Under the pieces are notes generated by a model. It searched no databases. It saw only the letters and a program-made list of their open reading frames with translations, and was not told the DNA's origin. Source: Prosthecodimorpha staleyi (GTDB taxonomy: Bacteria; Pseudomonadota; Alphaproteobacteria; Rhizobiales; Ancalomicrobiaceae). From it: a stretch of 64,000 bases of DNA. Within the stretch, counting starts at the first letter, position 1. Each line of letters begins with the position of its first letter. A program made the position numbers and the translations under genes. The stretch spans positions 62,001 to 126,000 of the forward strand of contig NZ_JAHHZF010000014.1 in the NCBI RefSeq assembly GCF_018729455.1, in the 5' to 3' direction. Positions 10,568-18,827 of the stretch are shown here, piece after piece.

Positions 10568-10912
10568 TCAGCCCTGTTCGCCCTCGCCCATGACGCTGCG
10601 ATAGCTCTCGATGAACTCGGCGGCGCCCTTCTTGGAATCGCGGATCAGGTCGGCGATGTCGCCGCCGAAGCGGTCGAGTTCCAGCTTCAGGCCGGCCACC
10701 GACGGCTTCTCCGTCTCCATCATGTAGGACGACATCTGCAGCGAGACGGCAATCTGGAGTAGCGTGAAGACGGCCGTCTGGTCGGGAACCTCGTTCTCCT
10801 CGACATAGTCGAGAACGATGTTCTTGATCTCCTCGGCGTGCTCGTCCTGCTCCGCCTCCCAGGCTTCCATTTCCTGTTCGGTTTCGAAGCCGAGTTCGTC
10901 GTGACGTGCCAT
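10568..10912 (-). CDS. Small acidic cytoplasmic protein, unknown function
   Basis: 114 residues, strongly acidic at the N-terminus (ETEQEMEAWEAEQDEHAEEI) and mostly predicted helical, with no signal or membrane segment. I do not recognise a domain. It lies 57 bp downstream of gpt in the same direction and could be co-transcribed. The acidic helical make-up and clean start at 10912 support a real gene. The 10393-10567 stretch behind it is GC-rich and apparently non-coding. Confidence 0.65.
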   Translation of the reverse strand: MARHDELGFETEQEMEAWEAEQDEHAEEIKNIVLDYVEENEVPDQTAVFTLLQIAVSLQMSSYMMETEKPSVAGLKLELDRFGGDIADLIRDSKKGAAEFIESYRSVMGEGEQG

Positions 10913-10969
10913 GTCGGGTACTCCTCGTTGCGGCCGCGCGGCGCACGGCCCTGTCGTGGAACCGGGCGG

Positions 10970-11476
10970 TCAGCCCGCGGCGGCGCCGGCGATCGGCGGC
11001 TGGAAGCTGAGGCCCATGTCCCAGGGGAAATAGATCCAGGTATCCTGCGAAACCTCGGTCACGAAGGTGTCGACCAGAGGGCGGCCCATCGGCTTGGCAT
11101 AGACGGTGGCGAAATGCGCCTTCGGCATCATCTCGCGCACCACCCGGGCGGTCTTGCCGGTGTCGACCAGGTCGTCGACGATCAGGATGCCGGCGCCGTC
11201 GCCGCCGGCGAGCGCGATCAGGCTCGGCGACACATCCTTCAGGACGCGCAGTTCCGACTGGTTCTTGTAGTCGTGGTAGGAGGCGACGCCGACCGTTTCG
11301 ATCAGGCGGATGTCGAGTTCGCGCGCGACAATCGCGGCCGGCACCAGCCCGCCGCGCGTGATCGCCACGATCGCCTGCCACTGGCCCTGGCCGGACAGTC
11401 TCCAGGCGAGGGCACGGGCATCACGATGGAACTGGTCCCAGGAGACCGGGAACGCCTTGGGCTGGGGCTGCGACAT
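10970..11476 (-). CDS. gpt: Xanthine-guanine phosphoribosyltransferase
   Basis: 168 residues from the ATG at 11476. It converts xanthine and guanine plus PRPP to XMP and GMP in purine salvage. The PRPP-binding signature [16 protein letters not shown] lies in the middle, preceded by [21 protein letters not shown] and followed by [24 protein letters not shown] near the end is the purine-binding Trp/Asp region of Gpt. Length matches the roughly 150-165 residue bacterial enzymes. It sits 37 bp downstream of the CinA-type gene, probably in one transcript with it and the 114-residue protein. Confidence 0.95.
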   Translation of the reverse strand: MSQPQPKAFPVSWDQFHRDARALAWRLSGQGQWQAIVAITRGGLVPAAIVARELDIRLIETVGVASYHDYKNQSELRVLKDVSPSLIALAGGDGAGILIVDDLVDTGKTARVVREMMPKAHFATVYAKPMGRPLVDTFVTEVSQDTWIYFPWDMGLSFQPPIAGAAAG

Positions 11477-11513
11477 CGAAGGTCCTCGGAAGGGCGGTCG
11501 GGCGAAGGGATCG

Positions 11514-12299
11514 TCAGGTGGCCGGCGCCAGGGCGGCGACCATGGCGCGCACCTCGTCGGCGACCGTGGCGAGCAATGCGGCATCGCGCGCGCGGATCAC
11601 CAGGTTGGTGGCGTGGCGGGTGCCGTCGAAATAGGGGTAGCTGCCGATGATCGTGTCGGGATGGGCGGCCTGGATGCGGCCGAGCGCGCCGGCGACGGTG
11701 CCCTCCGGCAGGGTGGTCGGCACGGTCTCGGACAGCATCTTGCGGCCGGTCTTCAGGGTCGGTGCGACGGCGTCCATCATGGCCTGCATGATCGACGGCA
11801 CGCCGGCCATGACATGGACGTTGCCGATCCGGAAGCCCGGCGCGCGCGAGACGCGGTTCTCGATCAGATCGGCGCCGGCCGGGATGCGCGCCATGCGCAG
11901 GCGGGCCTCGTTGGACTCGATGCCGCGCTCGGCGAAATAGGCCTCCAGGATGGCCACCGCGCGCGGGTCGTGGCCGATCTCGACCTCGAAGGCGGCCGCG
12001 ATCGCGTCGGCGGTAATGTCGTCATGGGTCGGGCCGATGCCGCCGCATGTGAAGACATAGGTGTAGCGGCGGCTGAGCGCGCGCACGGCGTCAACGATCT
12101 CGGCCTCAATGTCCGGCACGATGCGCGCCTCGCGCAGGTCGATCCCGATCGCGGTCAGATAGTCGGCGATGAAGCCGATATTCTTGTCCTTGGTCCGGCC
12201 GCTCAGGATCTCGTCGCCGATGATCAGCACGGCGGCGGTGACGATCTCGTCGTCCCGGCCTTCGGAAGCGGGCTGTGCGGCGCCGTCGGGAGCGGCCAT
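11514..12299 (-). CDS. CinA N-terminal-type molybdopterin-binding-fold protein
   Basis: 261 residues from the ATG at 12299. It has the MoaB/MogA fold seen in the N-terminal half of Cin[20 protein letters not shown], then [20 protein letters not shown] (about 85-104) and [15 protein letters not shown]. The C-terminal nicotinamide-nucleotide amidase domain of full-length CinA is absent, so this is the short 'competence/damage-inducible protein A' form. In full-length CinA the domain acts as an ADP-ribose pyrophosphatase; whether the short form does so is unproven. It is the first gene of the leftward group with gpt. Confidence 0.9.
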   Translation of the reverse strand: MAAPDGAAQPASEGRDDEIVTAAVLIIGDEILSGRTKDKNIGFIADYLTAIGIDLREARIVPDIEAEIVDAVRALSRRYTYVFTCGGIGPTHDDITADAIAAAFEVEIGHDPRAVAILEAYFAERGIESNEARLRMARIPAGADLIENRVSRAPGFRIGNVHVMAGVPSIMQAMMDAVAPTLKTGRKMLSETVPTTLPEGTVAGALGRIQAAHPDTIIGSYPYFDGTRHATNLVIRARDAALLATVADEVRAMVAALAPAT

Positions 12300-12411
12300 C
12301 GGGACCTCGAATGTTCGGCAGATGGCTTCCCGTAGCGCATGGCCCGCCCCGGCTCAAGGGGGCCGGCGACGATCCGGTCGGGGAAGGCAGCCTTGCCGGT
12401 CCGATCGGCGC

Positions 12412-13605
12412 TTAGTCCGGCTTCCAGCCGTAGATCCAGGCCTGCCGGTCGATCAGGCGGCGGCCGGCCAGAGCGATGCCTGCATCCCTGAAGAGGGCGA
12501 GCGCATCGCCCATATGGTAGATGCGGCCGTTCGAGACGGCCTGATCCCAGATCGCGGTCGTCCGCCGCTTGCGTGCCTTCTCGTAGGCCGCGAAGGCATC
12601 GGCCACTTCGGCGTGCCGATCGAGACTGCGGGCGAGCACGGCGGCATCCTCGATCGCCATGCAGGCGCCCTGGGCGGCGAAGGGAAGGGTCGCGTGGGCA
12701 GCGTCGCCGAGCAGGGTGACCGGACCGGACGTCCAGTCGAAATCCGGGCGGATGCCGGCCAGCGCCCAGCCGGTCCAGTGCTGCGGTGCGAGGATCAGGG
12801 CACGGGCGGCCTCGGGCCAGCGGGTACCGGAGACCGGATCGAAGCGGCGCACGACTTCGTCGCGCTCGACCGGCACCGACCAGTTGTCGTCCTCCCAGGC
12901 GGCCTCCGTGACGGCGACGAGGTTGAGCAGCCGTCCGCCCGCGATCGGGTAGTGCACCAGGTGGGCACGCGGCGCCATCCACAGGCCGACGGCATTGCGG
13001 TAGTCCGGCGGGGTCTCGTCGATCGGGATGGTGGCGCGCAGGGCCATTCGGCCGGTGTAGCGGGCCGGCGGCGCGCCGAGCGTGCCGGTGCGGATCATCG
13101 ACCAGACGCCGTCGGCGCCGACCACGCCGTCGGCCTCGATGGTGTCCGGCCGGCCGTCCTGCTCGATCGCGACCACGACCCGGCCGGGCTCGGCCTCGAT
13201 GCGCTTGACCGCGATGCCGAGGCGGATGGAGACCGACGGCAGGGCGGCGACCTCTGCGGCCAGTGCGGTTTGCAGGTCGGCGCGATGAATCACCCAGTAG
13301 GGGGCGCCGAAGCGGGCCGCGATCGGGGGGCCGAGCGGCATCCTGGCGATCTCGCCGCCGGCGCGGGTCGAATGGATCCGCAGGCTGTCGGGCGTCACGG
13401 CGCGCGCCTCGAGCCGGGGCTTAAGGCCGAGTTCGACCAGGATGCGCGAGGCATTCGGGGAGATCTGCAGGCCCGCGCCAACCTCGGCCAGGACCGCGCT
13501 GCGTTCCAGCACGGTGACCTGATGGCCGCGCCGGGCCAGCGCGAGGGCGGCCGTCAGGCCGCCGATGCCGGCGCCGACGACGATCAGACGGCGCTGAGCG
13601 GTCAT
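12412..13605 (-). CDS. FAD-dependent monooxygenase, salicylate hydroxylase-like
   Basis: 397 residues from the ATG at 13605. The flavin fold is clear: GAGIGG (11-16) with a following acidic LER, a GADGVWSMIR motif (about 155) and GDAAHATLPFAAQGACMAIEDA (about 285) that contacts FAD ribityl and phosphate. This is the single-component NAD(P)H-dependent aromatic hydroxylase family (salicylate, 3-hydroxybenzoate or 6-hydroxynicotinate hydroxylase-like). The substrate cannot be deduced, and no aromatic-ring pathway genes are adjacent. It lies 22 bp downstream of the zf-CHCC gene and is probably co-transcribed. Confidence 0.88.
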   Translation of the reverse strand: MTAQRRLIVVGAGIGGLTAALALARRGHQVTVLERSAVLAEVGAGLQISPNASRILVELGLKPRLEARAVTPDSLRIHSTRAGGEIARMPLGPPIAARFGAPYWVIHRADLQTALAAEVAALPSVSIRLGIAVKRIEAEPGRVVVAIEQDGRPDTIEADGVVGADGVWSMIRTGTLGAPPARYTGRMALRATIPIDETPPDYRNAVGLWMAPRAHLVHYPIAGGRLLNLVAVTEAAWEDDNWSVPVERDEVVRRFDPVSGTRWPEAARALILAPQHWTGWALAGIRPDFDWTSGPVTLLGDAAHATLPFAAQGACMAIEDAAVLARSLDRHAEVADAFAAYEKARKRRTTAIWDQAVSNGRIYHMGDALALFRDAGIALAGRRLIDRQAWIYGWKPD

Positions 13606-13627
13606 GGCGGGCGTCCGGAAGGGCCGA

Positions 13628-13876
13628 TCAGGCGGCGGCCTTGTCCACGAACAGGCAGCCGGCCGGCTCGGTCTCGGTCGCCTTCAGGCTGTGGTCGTAG
13701 ACATAGAGCGTGGAGCAGTAGGGGCAGACATGCTCGTCGTCGTCGCCCATGTCGATGAAGACATGCGGATGATCGAAGGGCGGTCGCGCGCCGACGCACA
13801 TGAATTCACGGACGCCGATGCGGATGCGGGCATGGCCGGCATCGTTGGCGAAATGCGGGACGACGGCGTGCGCCAT
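13628..13876 (-). CDS. zf-CHCC zinc-finger protein (complex I NDUFS6-like)
   Basis: 82 residues. The ATG at 13876 (MAHAVVPHF) is chosen over an upstream in-frame start because the family begins there. It carries the C-x(n)-H-x(n)-CxxC zinc motif: FMCVG, then DHPHVFIDMGDDDEHVCPYC, and ends with YVYD. Alphaproteobacteria encode this homologue of the mitochondrial complex I accessory subunit NDUFS6, proposed to help insert or stabilise iron-sulfur clusters in respiratory complexes. It precedes the FAD monooxygenase gene by 22 bp. Confidence 0.92.
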   Translation of the reverse strand: MAHAVVPHFANDAGHARIRIGVREFMCVGARPPFDHPHVFIDMGDDDEHVCPYCSTLYVYDHSLKATETEPAGCLFVDKAAA

Positions 13877-13967
13877 GTCGGAATTCCTCTGCTGCCTTTC
13901 GCGGCGCACCCTATAGGACCGCGTCTGCGAAGGGTAGTGCGGATTTGGACGGAAGCGGCCGGCCCGG

Positions 13968-15431
13968 TCAGCGGCGCCAGAAGCCCGGCACGCGGCCGTT
14001 GACCAGGATGCGGTGCTCGCGTTTCCGCTCGATCACCCAGCGGCTGCGACCGTCCGGATCCTTGTCGGCGAGCGCCTGCGCGGCATAAAGCCCGGTCAGC
14101 ACCATGGCGGTGCCGGGCGGGGCGCCGGGGGCGGAGAGCCCGGCGAGGATCCGGTCGAGCCCCTCGGCGGTGACCGTCGCCTTGCCGACCGGGACGCCGT
14201 GCTCGACCGTGAGCGTGCCCTCCCACGCCACGTCGTAGCCGGGACCGCGGACATGGCCCGGCGGCAGCGTGATGGTGACATTGGCCTCCGCGAGGGACGC
14301 GCGAATCGCCGCCAGGGCATCGGGGCCGAGCGGTGGGTCGTTGGCCACGTCGAGCGACTGGATCGCATAGCGGGCGGCGAAGTCGAGATCGAGCCCGGCG
14401 ACCTTGAGCCCGAGGCTCAGGCTCTGCGGGATCAGCCCGGCGAGCGGGATCGGACCTTTGACCGTGAGGCCGGACAGGTCGAGACCGAACTCCGCCTCCG
14501 CGCCGGCGACCGGACCCGTCGCGGCGACACGGACGGTGCCCGTCTCCGCGCCGATGGTCAGGTCCGGGGCCTTCAGTTCGAAGCCGTCCATCGACGAGAC
14601 CACGCTCATGCGGCGGAAGACCGGCAAGGCGGCTTCGAGCCGGTCGAGCAGGGCGGAGTCCGGGGCGGCCAGGTCGGCCCGGGTCGGGTGGGCGACGAGG
14701 TAGGACCACAGCGCCAGCAACGGCCCGGACGCCAGGCCCTCGACCGTCACGTCGGTCAGCTCCCGGTCCGCCCGATAGTCGACCGCGTCCGTCGAGGGGG
14801 CGGCACCGGGCGTGACCGCGGCTTTGCCCTCGATATCGCTGCGGTCGCTGGAGAAGCGGTAGGTCAGGCTGCCGTCGGCGGCCACGTCGCTCGTCTGTTC
14901 GAACCGGATATCCCGCGACGTCTCGGTGGATTCGACAAGCGAACGCTTCTGCGCGACCGTCGCCCGGGTAGCCGTGAAGGTACTGTGGATCATGCGCTGC
15001 ATGTCGGCGGTAAAACGCATGCCGTCCACAGCGCCCTCGAGCCGCGTTTGGCTCGAGATCCCGAAGGCCGAGACCGTGGCCGGCGGGCGCTCCACGTCGT
15101 AGGCGCGCCACGTGCCGTCGGCCTGCCGGACCTGCTTCCAGGTCATGGTGCCGAGGTCGGGCTTCAGGCCGAGAATTTCGAGCGGCTTCAGCAGGCGCTG
15201 CGTTCTGACCGTCACCCGGTAGTGGTCGCCCGCCGGCTCGATGGTCGTATCCGGCGCCTCGCCGGGCGCCGGCGGCGGCATCGCCTGGTTGGCAAGCGCG
15301 GTCAGCCGCGCCGCCTCCTCGGCGGTGGCGGTCTCCGCGCGGGCCCGGCCGGCCAGCGGCGGGGCGGCGAGGATCAGGCCGGCGACCAGCGGCACGACGG
15401 CAAGGGTTCGGCAGGACGGCATTCTCGGCAC
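13968..15431 (-). CDS. Exported protein, tandem paralogue A
   Basis: 487 residues. A GTG at 15431 has GGAG eight bases upstream, better than the ATG at 15422, which is 17 bases from it. Residues 1-32 are a signal peptide. The rest alternates beta-like and amphipathic stretches without cysteines or recognised motifs. Its C-terminus (GLDRILAGL, LTGLYAAQALADKDPDGRSRWVIERK, ILVNGRVPG) aligns with that of the next gene (GLDKTIAALG, LVGLYGAQALAAADTDGALKWVVRFK, ILVNDNVVQ), and both begin with AEEATRLT-like segments. Function is unknown. A periplasmic or outer-membrane-associated role is inferred from export and from the divergent iron cluster. Confidence 0.8.
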   Translation of the reverse strand: MPRMPSCRTLAVVPLVAGLILAAPPLAGRARAETATAEEAARLTALANQAMPPPAPGEAPDTTIEPAGDHYRVTVRTQRLLKPLEILGLKPDLGTMTWKQVRQADGTWRAYDVERPPATVSAFGISSQTRLEGAVDGMRFTADMQRMIHSTFTATRATVAQKRSLVESTETSRDIRFEQTSDVAADGSLTYRFSSDRSDIEGKAAVTPGAAPSTDAVDYRADRELTDVTVEGLASGPLLALWSYLVAHPTRADLAAPDSALLDRLEAALPVFRRMSVVSSMDGFELKAPDLTIGAETGTVRVAATGPVAGAEAEFGLDLSGLTVKGPIPLAGLIPQSLSLGLKVAGLDLDFAARYAIQSLDVANDPPLGPDALAAIRASLAEANVTITLPPGHVRGPGYDVAWEGTLTVEHGVPVGKATVTAEGLDRILAGLSAPGAPPGTAMVLTGLYAAQALADKDPDGRSRWVIERKREHRILVNGRVPGFWRR

Positions 15432-15619
15432 GGACGGTTCTCCGATCGGGACACCAAGAGACTAGTCGCGACCGGCTGCAACGGGGAGTCGAAAGCTCAG
15501 GCAGTCCACGTTCCGGTCATCACAGCCTCGTGGCCGGCCGGCCGGTCGTCCCGCCGGCTCTCGGTCGCGACCTGCCGAGCGGGAACCCGGCCGGCAGGCC
15601 GCATCGGATGTCGATCCGG

Positions 15620-17152
15620 TCACGGCTTGCCGGCCTTGCCGTCCTGGCCGTCTCCGTCCCCATCCGCATCGTCGTCCTTCTCCTCCGGCACGGCCTCCTC
15701 GGTCGGCTTCTGGACGACATTGTCGTTGACCAGGATGGACCCGTCCGGCTTGAACCGGACGACCCATTTCAGCGCGCCGTCGGTGTCGGCGGCGGCCAGC
15801 GCCTGCGCGCCGTAGAGGCCGACCAGGGCACCGGCGGCGATCTTGTCGCCCTTGGCCGCGCCGAGGGCGGCGATCGTCTTGTCGAGCCCGATCGCGCGCA
15901 CCGTGATGGTGCCGTCGATGCGCTCGGAGGCGACTTCGAGGCCCCCGTCCCAGGCCACCTCGTAGAGGCTGGAGCGCAGACGCCCGGGCGTCAGCGTCAC
16001 CATGAAGCGGCCATCCGGCATGATCTTCTCGGCCAGGATCGAGGGGATCAGATCGGGATCGTCGCCGGCCGTCGCGGGATCGACCAGATCGATCAGCGCG
16101 CGGGCGGCGCCGTCGAAGTCAAAACCACCGGTGTTGAAGCCGATGTCGATCATGCCGGGGATCAGCGGCTCGACCCAGGTCGGGATCAGGTCCGATTTGA
16201 CCATCAGGTCGGTCGCCTGCAGCGTCATGCCGCCGCCGGCCGGCTTGACCAGGCCGTTGAGGTCGATGCCGAACTGGAGCTTCGACATCGAAGCCGAACC
16301 ACTGGGGAACTGGATGGCGATGCCGTCGAACTGGCTGTTGCCGCCGATGCGCTGGAAGACCGGCAGGCTGTCGGTCACGGCCTTGCGCAGGTCGTTCTTG
16401 GCGGCGGCGAGCGCGTCGGGCGAAACGCCCGTGGCGACCAGCAGGCGCCAGAGGCCGAGCAGAGGCTTGACCTTCAGGGCTTCGATCGTCGCCTCGCTGC
16501 GCTGGCTGGCAACGGTGACGCCGAGTTCGATAGTCGAGCCGCCGCCGAGTTCCGCCGGCCATGCGAACCGCATGGTCTGGCTGAGGTCGCGGAAACGGTC
16601 GCGGCCCTGCATCGTGACCGCATCCGGGCCGGCCGGCACCGCGGTCGACACCGCCTCATAGTCGCTGTAGCTGGCGCGCGACTGACCATCCTTGTCCTGG
16701 CTTTCGGAATCGATCCTTCCGATGGTGACGGTCGAGCGGGTCGCCACGCCCAGAGCCGGATCGAACAGGCTTTCCCCGCCCGGTTTGGTGAAGGACCAGC
16801 GTGACCGACTGTCCGCAAAGGTCGCATCGAAGGTCGGGAAGGTCGCATCGAACAGGCGCCACAGCCCGTCCGGCGTGCGCGCGATTCGCAGGCTGAACGG
16901 CGCGGGTTCGACCTTCAGGCCGTGAACGGCGAGCGGGGCGGCGATCTGTTCCAGATTGACGGTGACGCGGTAGCCGTCCGCTTCGGCGGTGACGGCCACT
17001 TTCGGCGGGGCGTCGGCCGCATTGGCGCCGACATAGCTCTCGAAGAGCTGCGTCAGCCGGGTCGCTTCCTCCGCGCTGCCCGGCTCTGCCCGAACCGGCA
17101 TGAGGCCTGCCAGGACCAGTCCGAAGGCCAGCGTCGTTCTCTTCGCAATCAT
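15620..17152 (-). CDS. Exported protein, tandem paralogue B
   Basis: 510 residues from the ATG at 17152, where the signal peptide MIAKRTTLAFGLVLAGLMPVRA begins; an earlier in-frame start would put about 41 residues before it. Mature sequence starts EPGSAEEATRLTQLFESYV. It resembles the downstream gene along its length (central GLWRLLVA against LLALWSYLVA, and SLPVFQRIGGNSQFDGIAIQF against ALPVFRRMSVVSSMDGFELK). Its tail is distinctive and acidic (EKDDDADGDGDGQDGKAGKP), a possible calcium- or metal-binding stretch. It is separated by 188 bp from paralogue A. It diverges from the imelysin cluster and shares its regulatory interval, so common metal-responsive control is plausible but unproven. 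Confidence 0.8.
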   Translation of the reverse strand: MIAKRTTLAFGLVLAGLMPVRAEPGSAEEATRLTQLFESYVGANAADAPPKVAVTAEADGYRVTVNLEQIAAPLAVHGLKVEPAPFSLRIARTPDGLWRLFDATFPTFDATFADSRSRWSFTKPGGESLFDPALGVATRSTVTIGRIDSESQDKDGQSRASYSDYEAVSTAVPAGPDAVTMQGRDRFRDLSQTMRFAWPAELGGGSTIELGVTVASQRSEATIEALKVKPLLGLWRLLVATGVSPDALAAAKNDLRKAVTDSLPVFQRIGGNSQFDGIAIQFPSGSASMSKLQFGIDLNGLVKPAGGGMTLQATDLMVKSDLIPTWVEPLIPGMIDIGFNTGGFDFDGAARALIDLVDPATAGDDPDLIPSILAEKIMPDGRFMVTLTPGRLRSSLYEVAWDGGLEVASERIDGTITVRAIGLDKTIAALGAAKGDKIAAGALVGLYGAQALAAADTDGALKWVVRFKPDGSILVNDNVVQKPTEEAVPEEKDDDADGDGDGQDGKAGKP

Positions 17153-17299
17153 CCCGTTTCCCTCGATGGTCGACACCCCGGAAACGCAGGGCAACATTGC
17201 CTTGCGGCAGCACGATGACGCGACGCGCCGATCGGCTGTCGTCGACAGCGATCGCATCAGTTTGGAAATCTTCAAATTCTCAAAGTCAGTGTTGGCCTT

Positions 17300-17316
17300 C
17301 TTGGAATATTTCTATA
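17300..17316. promoter_or_regulatory. Irr-type iron control element (ICE-like box)
   Basis: The 17-base sequence CTTGGAATATTTCTATA matches the rhizobial Irr element TTTAGAA-N3-TTCTAAA at 11 of 14 arm positions. It lies in an AT-rich patch (about 17262-17345) of the 380-bp interval between divergent exported paralogue B and the imelysin gene (start 17533). A weaker related sequence, TTTGGAAATCTTC, sits about 35 bases to its left. Iron/haem-dependent control of one or both directions is inferred from this match and the neighbouring iron genes. Confidence 0.5.
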
Positions 17317-17532
17317 GTCGCCGGTCAGGAGTATTTTGTATTGAAGGCGACAAGTGCTGGGTCTATACGCCCGATGTCGGTTTCACTACACGCTCGTCCA
17401 TCGTCTGCATAGCCTGACAGTCAGCCAACAAGCGCCGTGAACTGGTGTCTTTGAGGGGAATTGGATCGCCGTTCGGCATTCGGCACGGCCGTTGCACGGA
17501 AGGCGTCACCAGATCGAGAGGGGGTCCCGTCC

Positions 17533-18816
17533 ATGGTCCGCATTCCATCGCTTGCGCTTGCCGCATTTCTGGTCGCCGGTTCGGCGTCGGCTCCGGCCCT
17601 GGCCGGCCCCGCACCCGAGGCCGAAGCCGTGATCGGCACCTATGCACAGATCGGACAGGCCGCATTCGAGGATGCGTTCCTGGCCGGCAAGTCCGTCAAG
17701 GCGGCCGTCGATGCCTTCCTGGCCGACCCGACCGAGGCCAAGCTCGCGGCTGCCCGGCAGGCCTGGAAGGATGCCCGCCCCTGGTACCAGCACACCGAAA
17801 CCTTCCGCTTCGGCAACAAGATCGTCGACGACTGGGAAGGCAAGGTGAATGCCTGGCCGCTCGACGAGGGGCTGATCGACTATGTCGATACCTCCGTCTA
17901 CGGCGAGAGCTCGGACGAGAACCCGCTGTTCCGCGCCAATGTGGTCGGCTCGACCTCGGTGCGCATCGGCAAGACCAAGGTCGACGTGCGCAAGATCACC
18001 AAGAAGCTGCTGTCGGAGAAGTTGCAGGAGGCCGGCGGCGTCGAAGCCAACGTCGCGACCGGCTGGCACGCGGTCGAATTCCTGCTCTGGGGCCAGGATC
18101 TCAATGGCACGGGGCCGGGCGCCGGCAACCGCCCGGCGAGCGACTATGCGCTGAAGGGCTGCACGCATGATCATTGCGACCGCCGCCGCGCCTATCTGTC
18201 GACCGTGACCGACCTGCTCGTCGACGATCTCGCCGAGATGGCGGCGGCCTGGAAGCCGAATGGCGCGGCCCGCAAGGCGCTTGCCGCCCGCAAGGCCGGC
18301 GGCCTCGGTGCCCTGGTCACCGGCATCGGCTCGCTCTCCTACGGCGAGTTGGCCGGCGAGCGGATGAAGCTCGGCGTTCTGCTGCACGACCCGGAAGAAG
18401 AGCACGATTGCTTCTCCGACAACACGCACAACTCGCACTATCACGACCAGGTCGGCATGATGTCGATCTATACCGGACGCTATGCGCGTCGCGACGGCTC
18501 GGTCGTCGAAGGGCCGGGCTTCGCCGCCTTCGCGGCCGCCAAGTCGCCCGAGAAGGCTGCCCGTCTCGATGCCGCGATGAAGACCACGCTCGAACGCCTC
18601 GATGCGATCCGCACCAAGGCCGAGACCGGCGGCATGGCCTACGATCAGATGCTGGCCAGCGGCAATGACGAGGGCAACAAGTTGATCCTGGATGCGGTCG
18701 ACGGCCTGGTTGCCCAGACCCATGCGCTCGAGGCGGTCGTCGCCGATCTCGGCATCGACCTCAAGCTGAACGATTCCAAGAGCCTGTCCGATCCGGGATC
18801 GGTCGCCAAGAAGTAG
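17533..18816 (+). CDS. irpA: Imelysin-family periplasmic iron protein (IrpA/EfeO-like)
   Basis: 427 residues from the ATG at 17533, preceded by GAGAGGGGG; residues 1-24 are a signal peptide. The imelysin (M75) hallmark GxHxxE appears as GWHAVE (177-182), within a helix-rich domain. His-rich loops include CTHDHCDRR and DNTHNSHYHDQ, which could help bind metal. The family acts in periplasmic iron capture, often beside a cupredoxin-type or haem protein. It is the first gene of a five-gene run (17533-23804) with an 11-bp gap to the next gene, and an Irr-like box about 220 bp upstream suggests iron regulation. Confidence 0.92.
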   Translation: MVRIPSLALAAFLVAGSASAPALAGPAPEAEAVIGTYAQIGQAAFEDAFLAGKSVKAAVDAFLADPTEAKLAAARQAWKDARPWYQHTETFRFGNKIVDDWEGKVNAWPLDEGLIDYVDTSVYGESSDENPLFRANVVGSTSVRIGKTKVDVRKITKKLLSEKLQEAGGVEANVATGWHAVEFLLWGQDLNGTGPGAGNRPASDYALKGCTHDHCDRRRAYLSTVTDLLVDDLAEMAAAWKPNGAARKALAARKAGGLGALVTGIGSLSYGELAGERMKLGVLLHDPEEEHDCFSDNTHNSHYHDQVGMMSIYTGRYARRDGSVVEGPGFAAFAAAKSPEKAARLDAAMKTTLERLDAIRTKAETGGMAYDQMLASGNDEGNKLILDAVDGLVAQTHALEAVVADLGIDLKLNDSKSLSDPGSVAKK

Positions 18817-18827
18817 AGGACCGTCCG

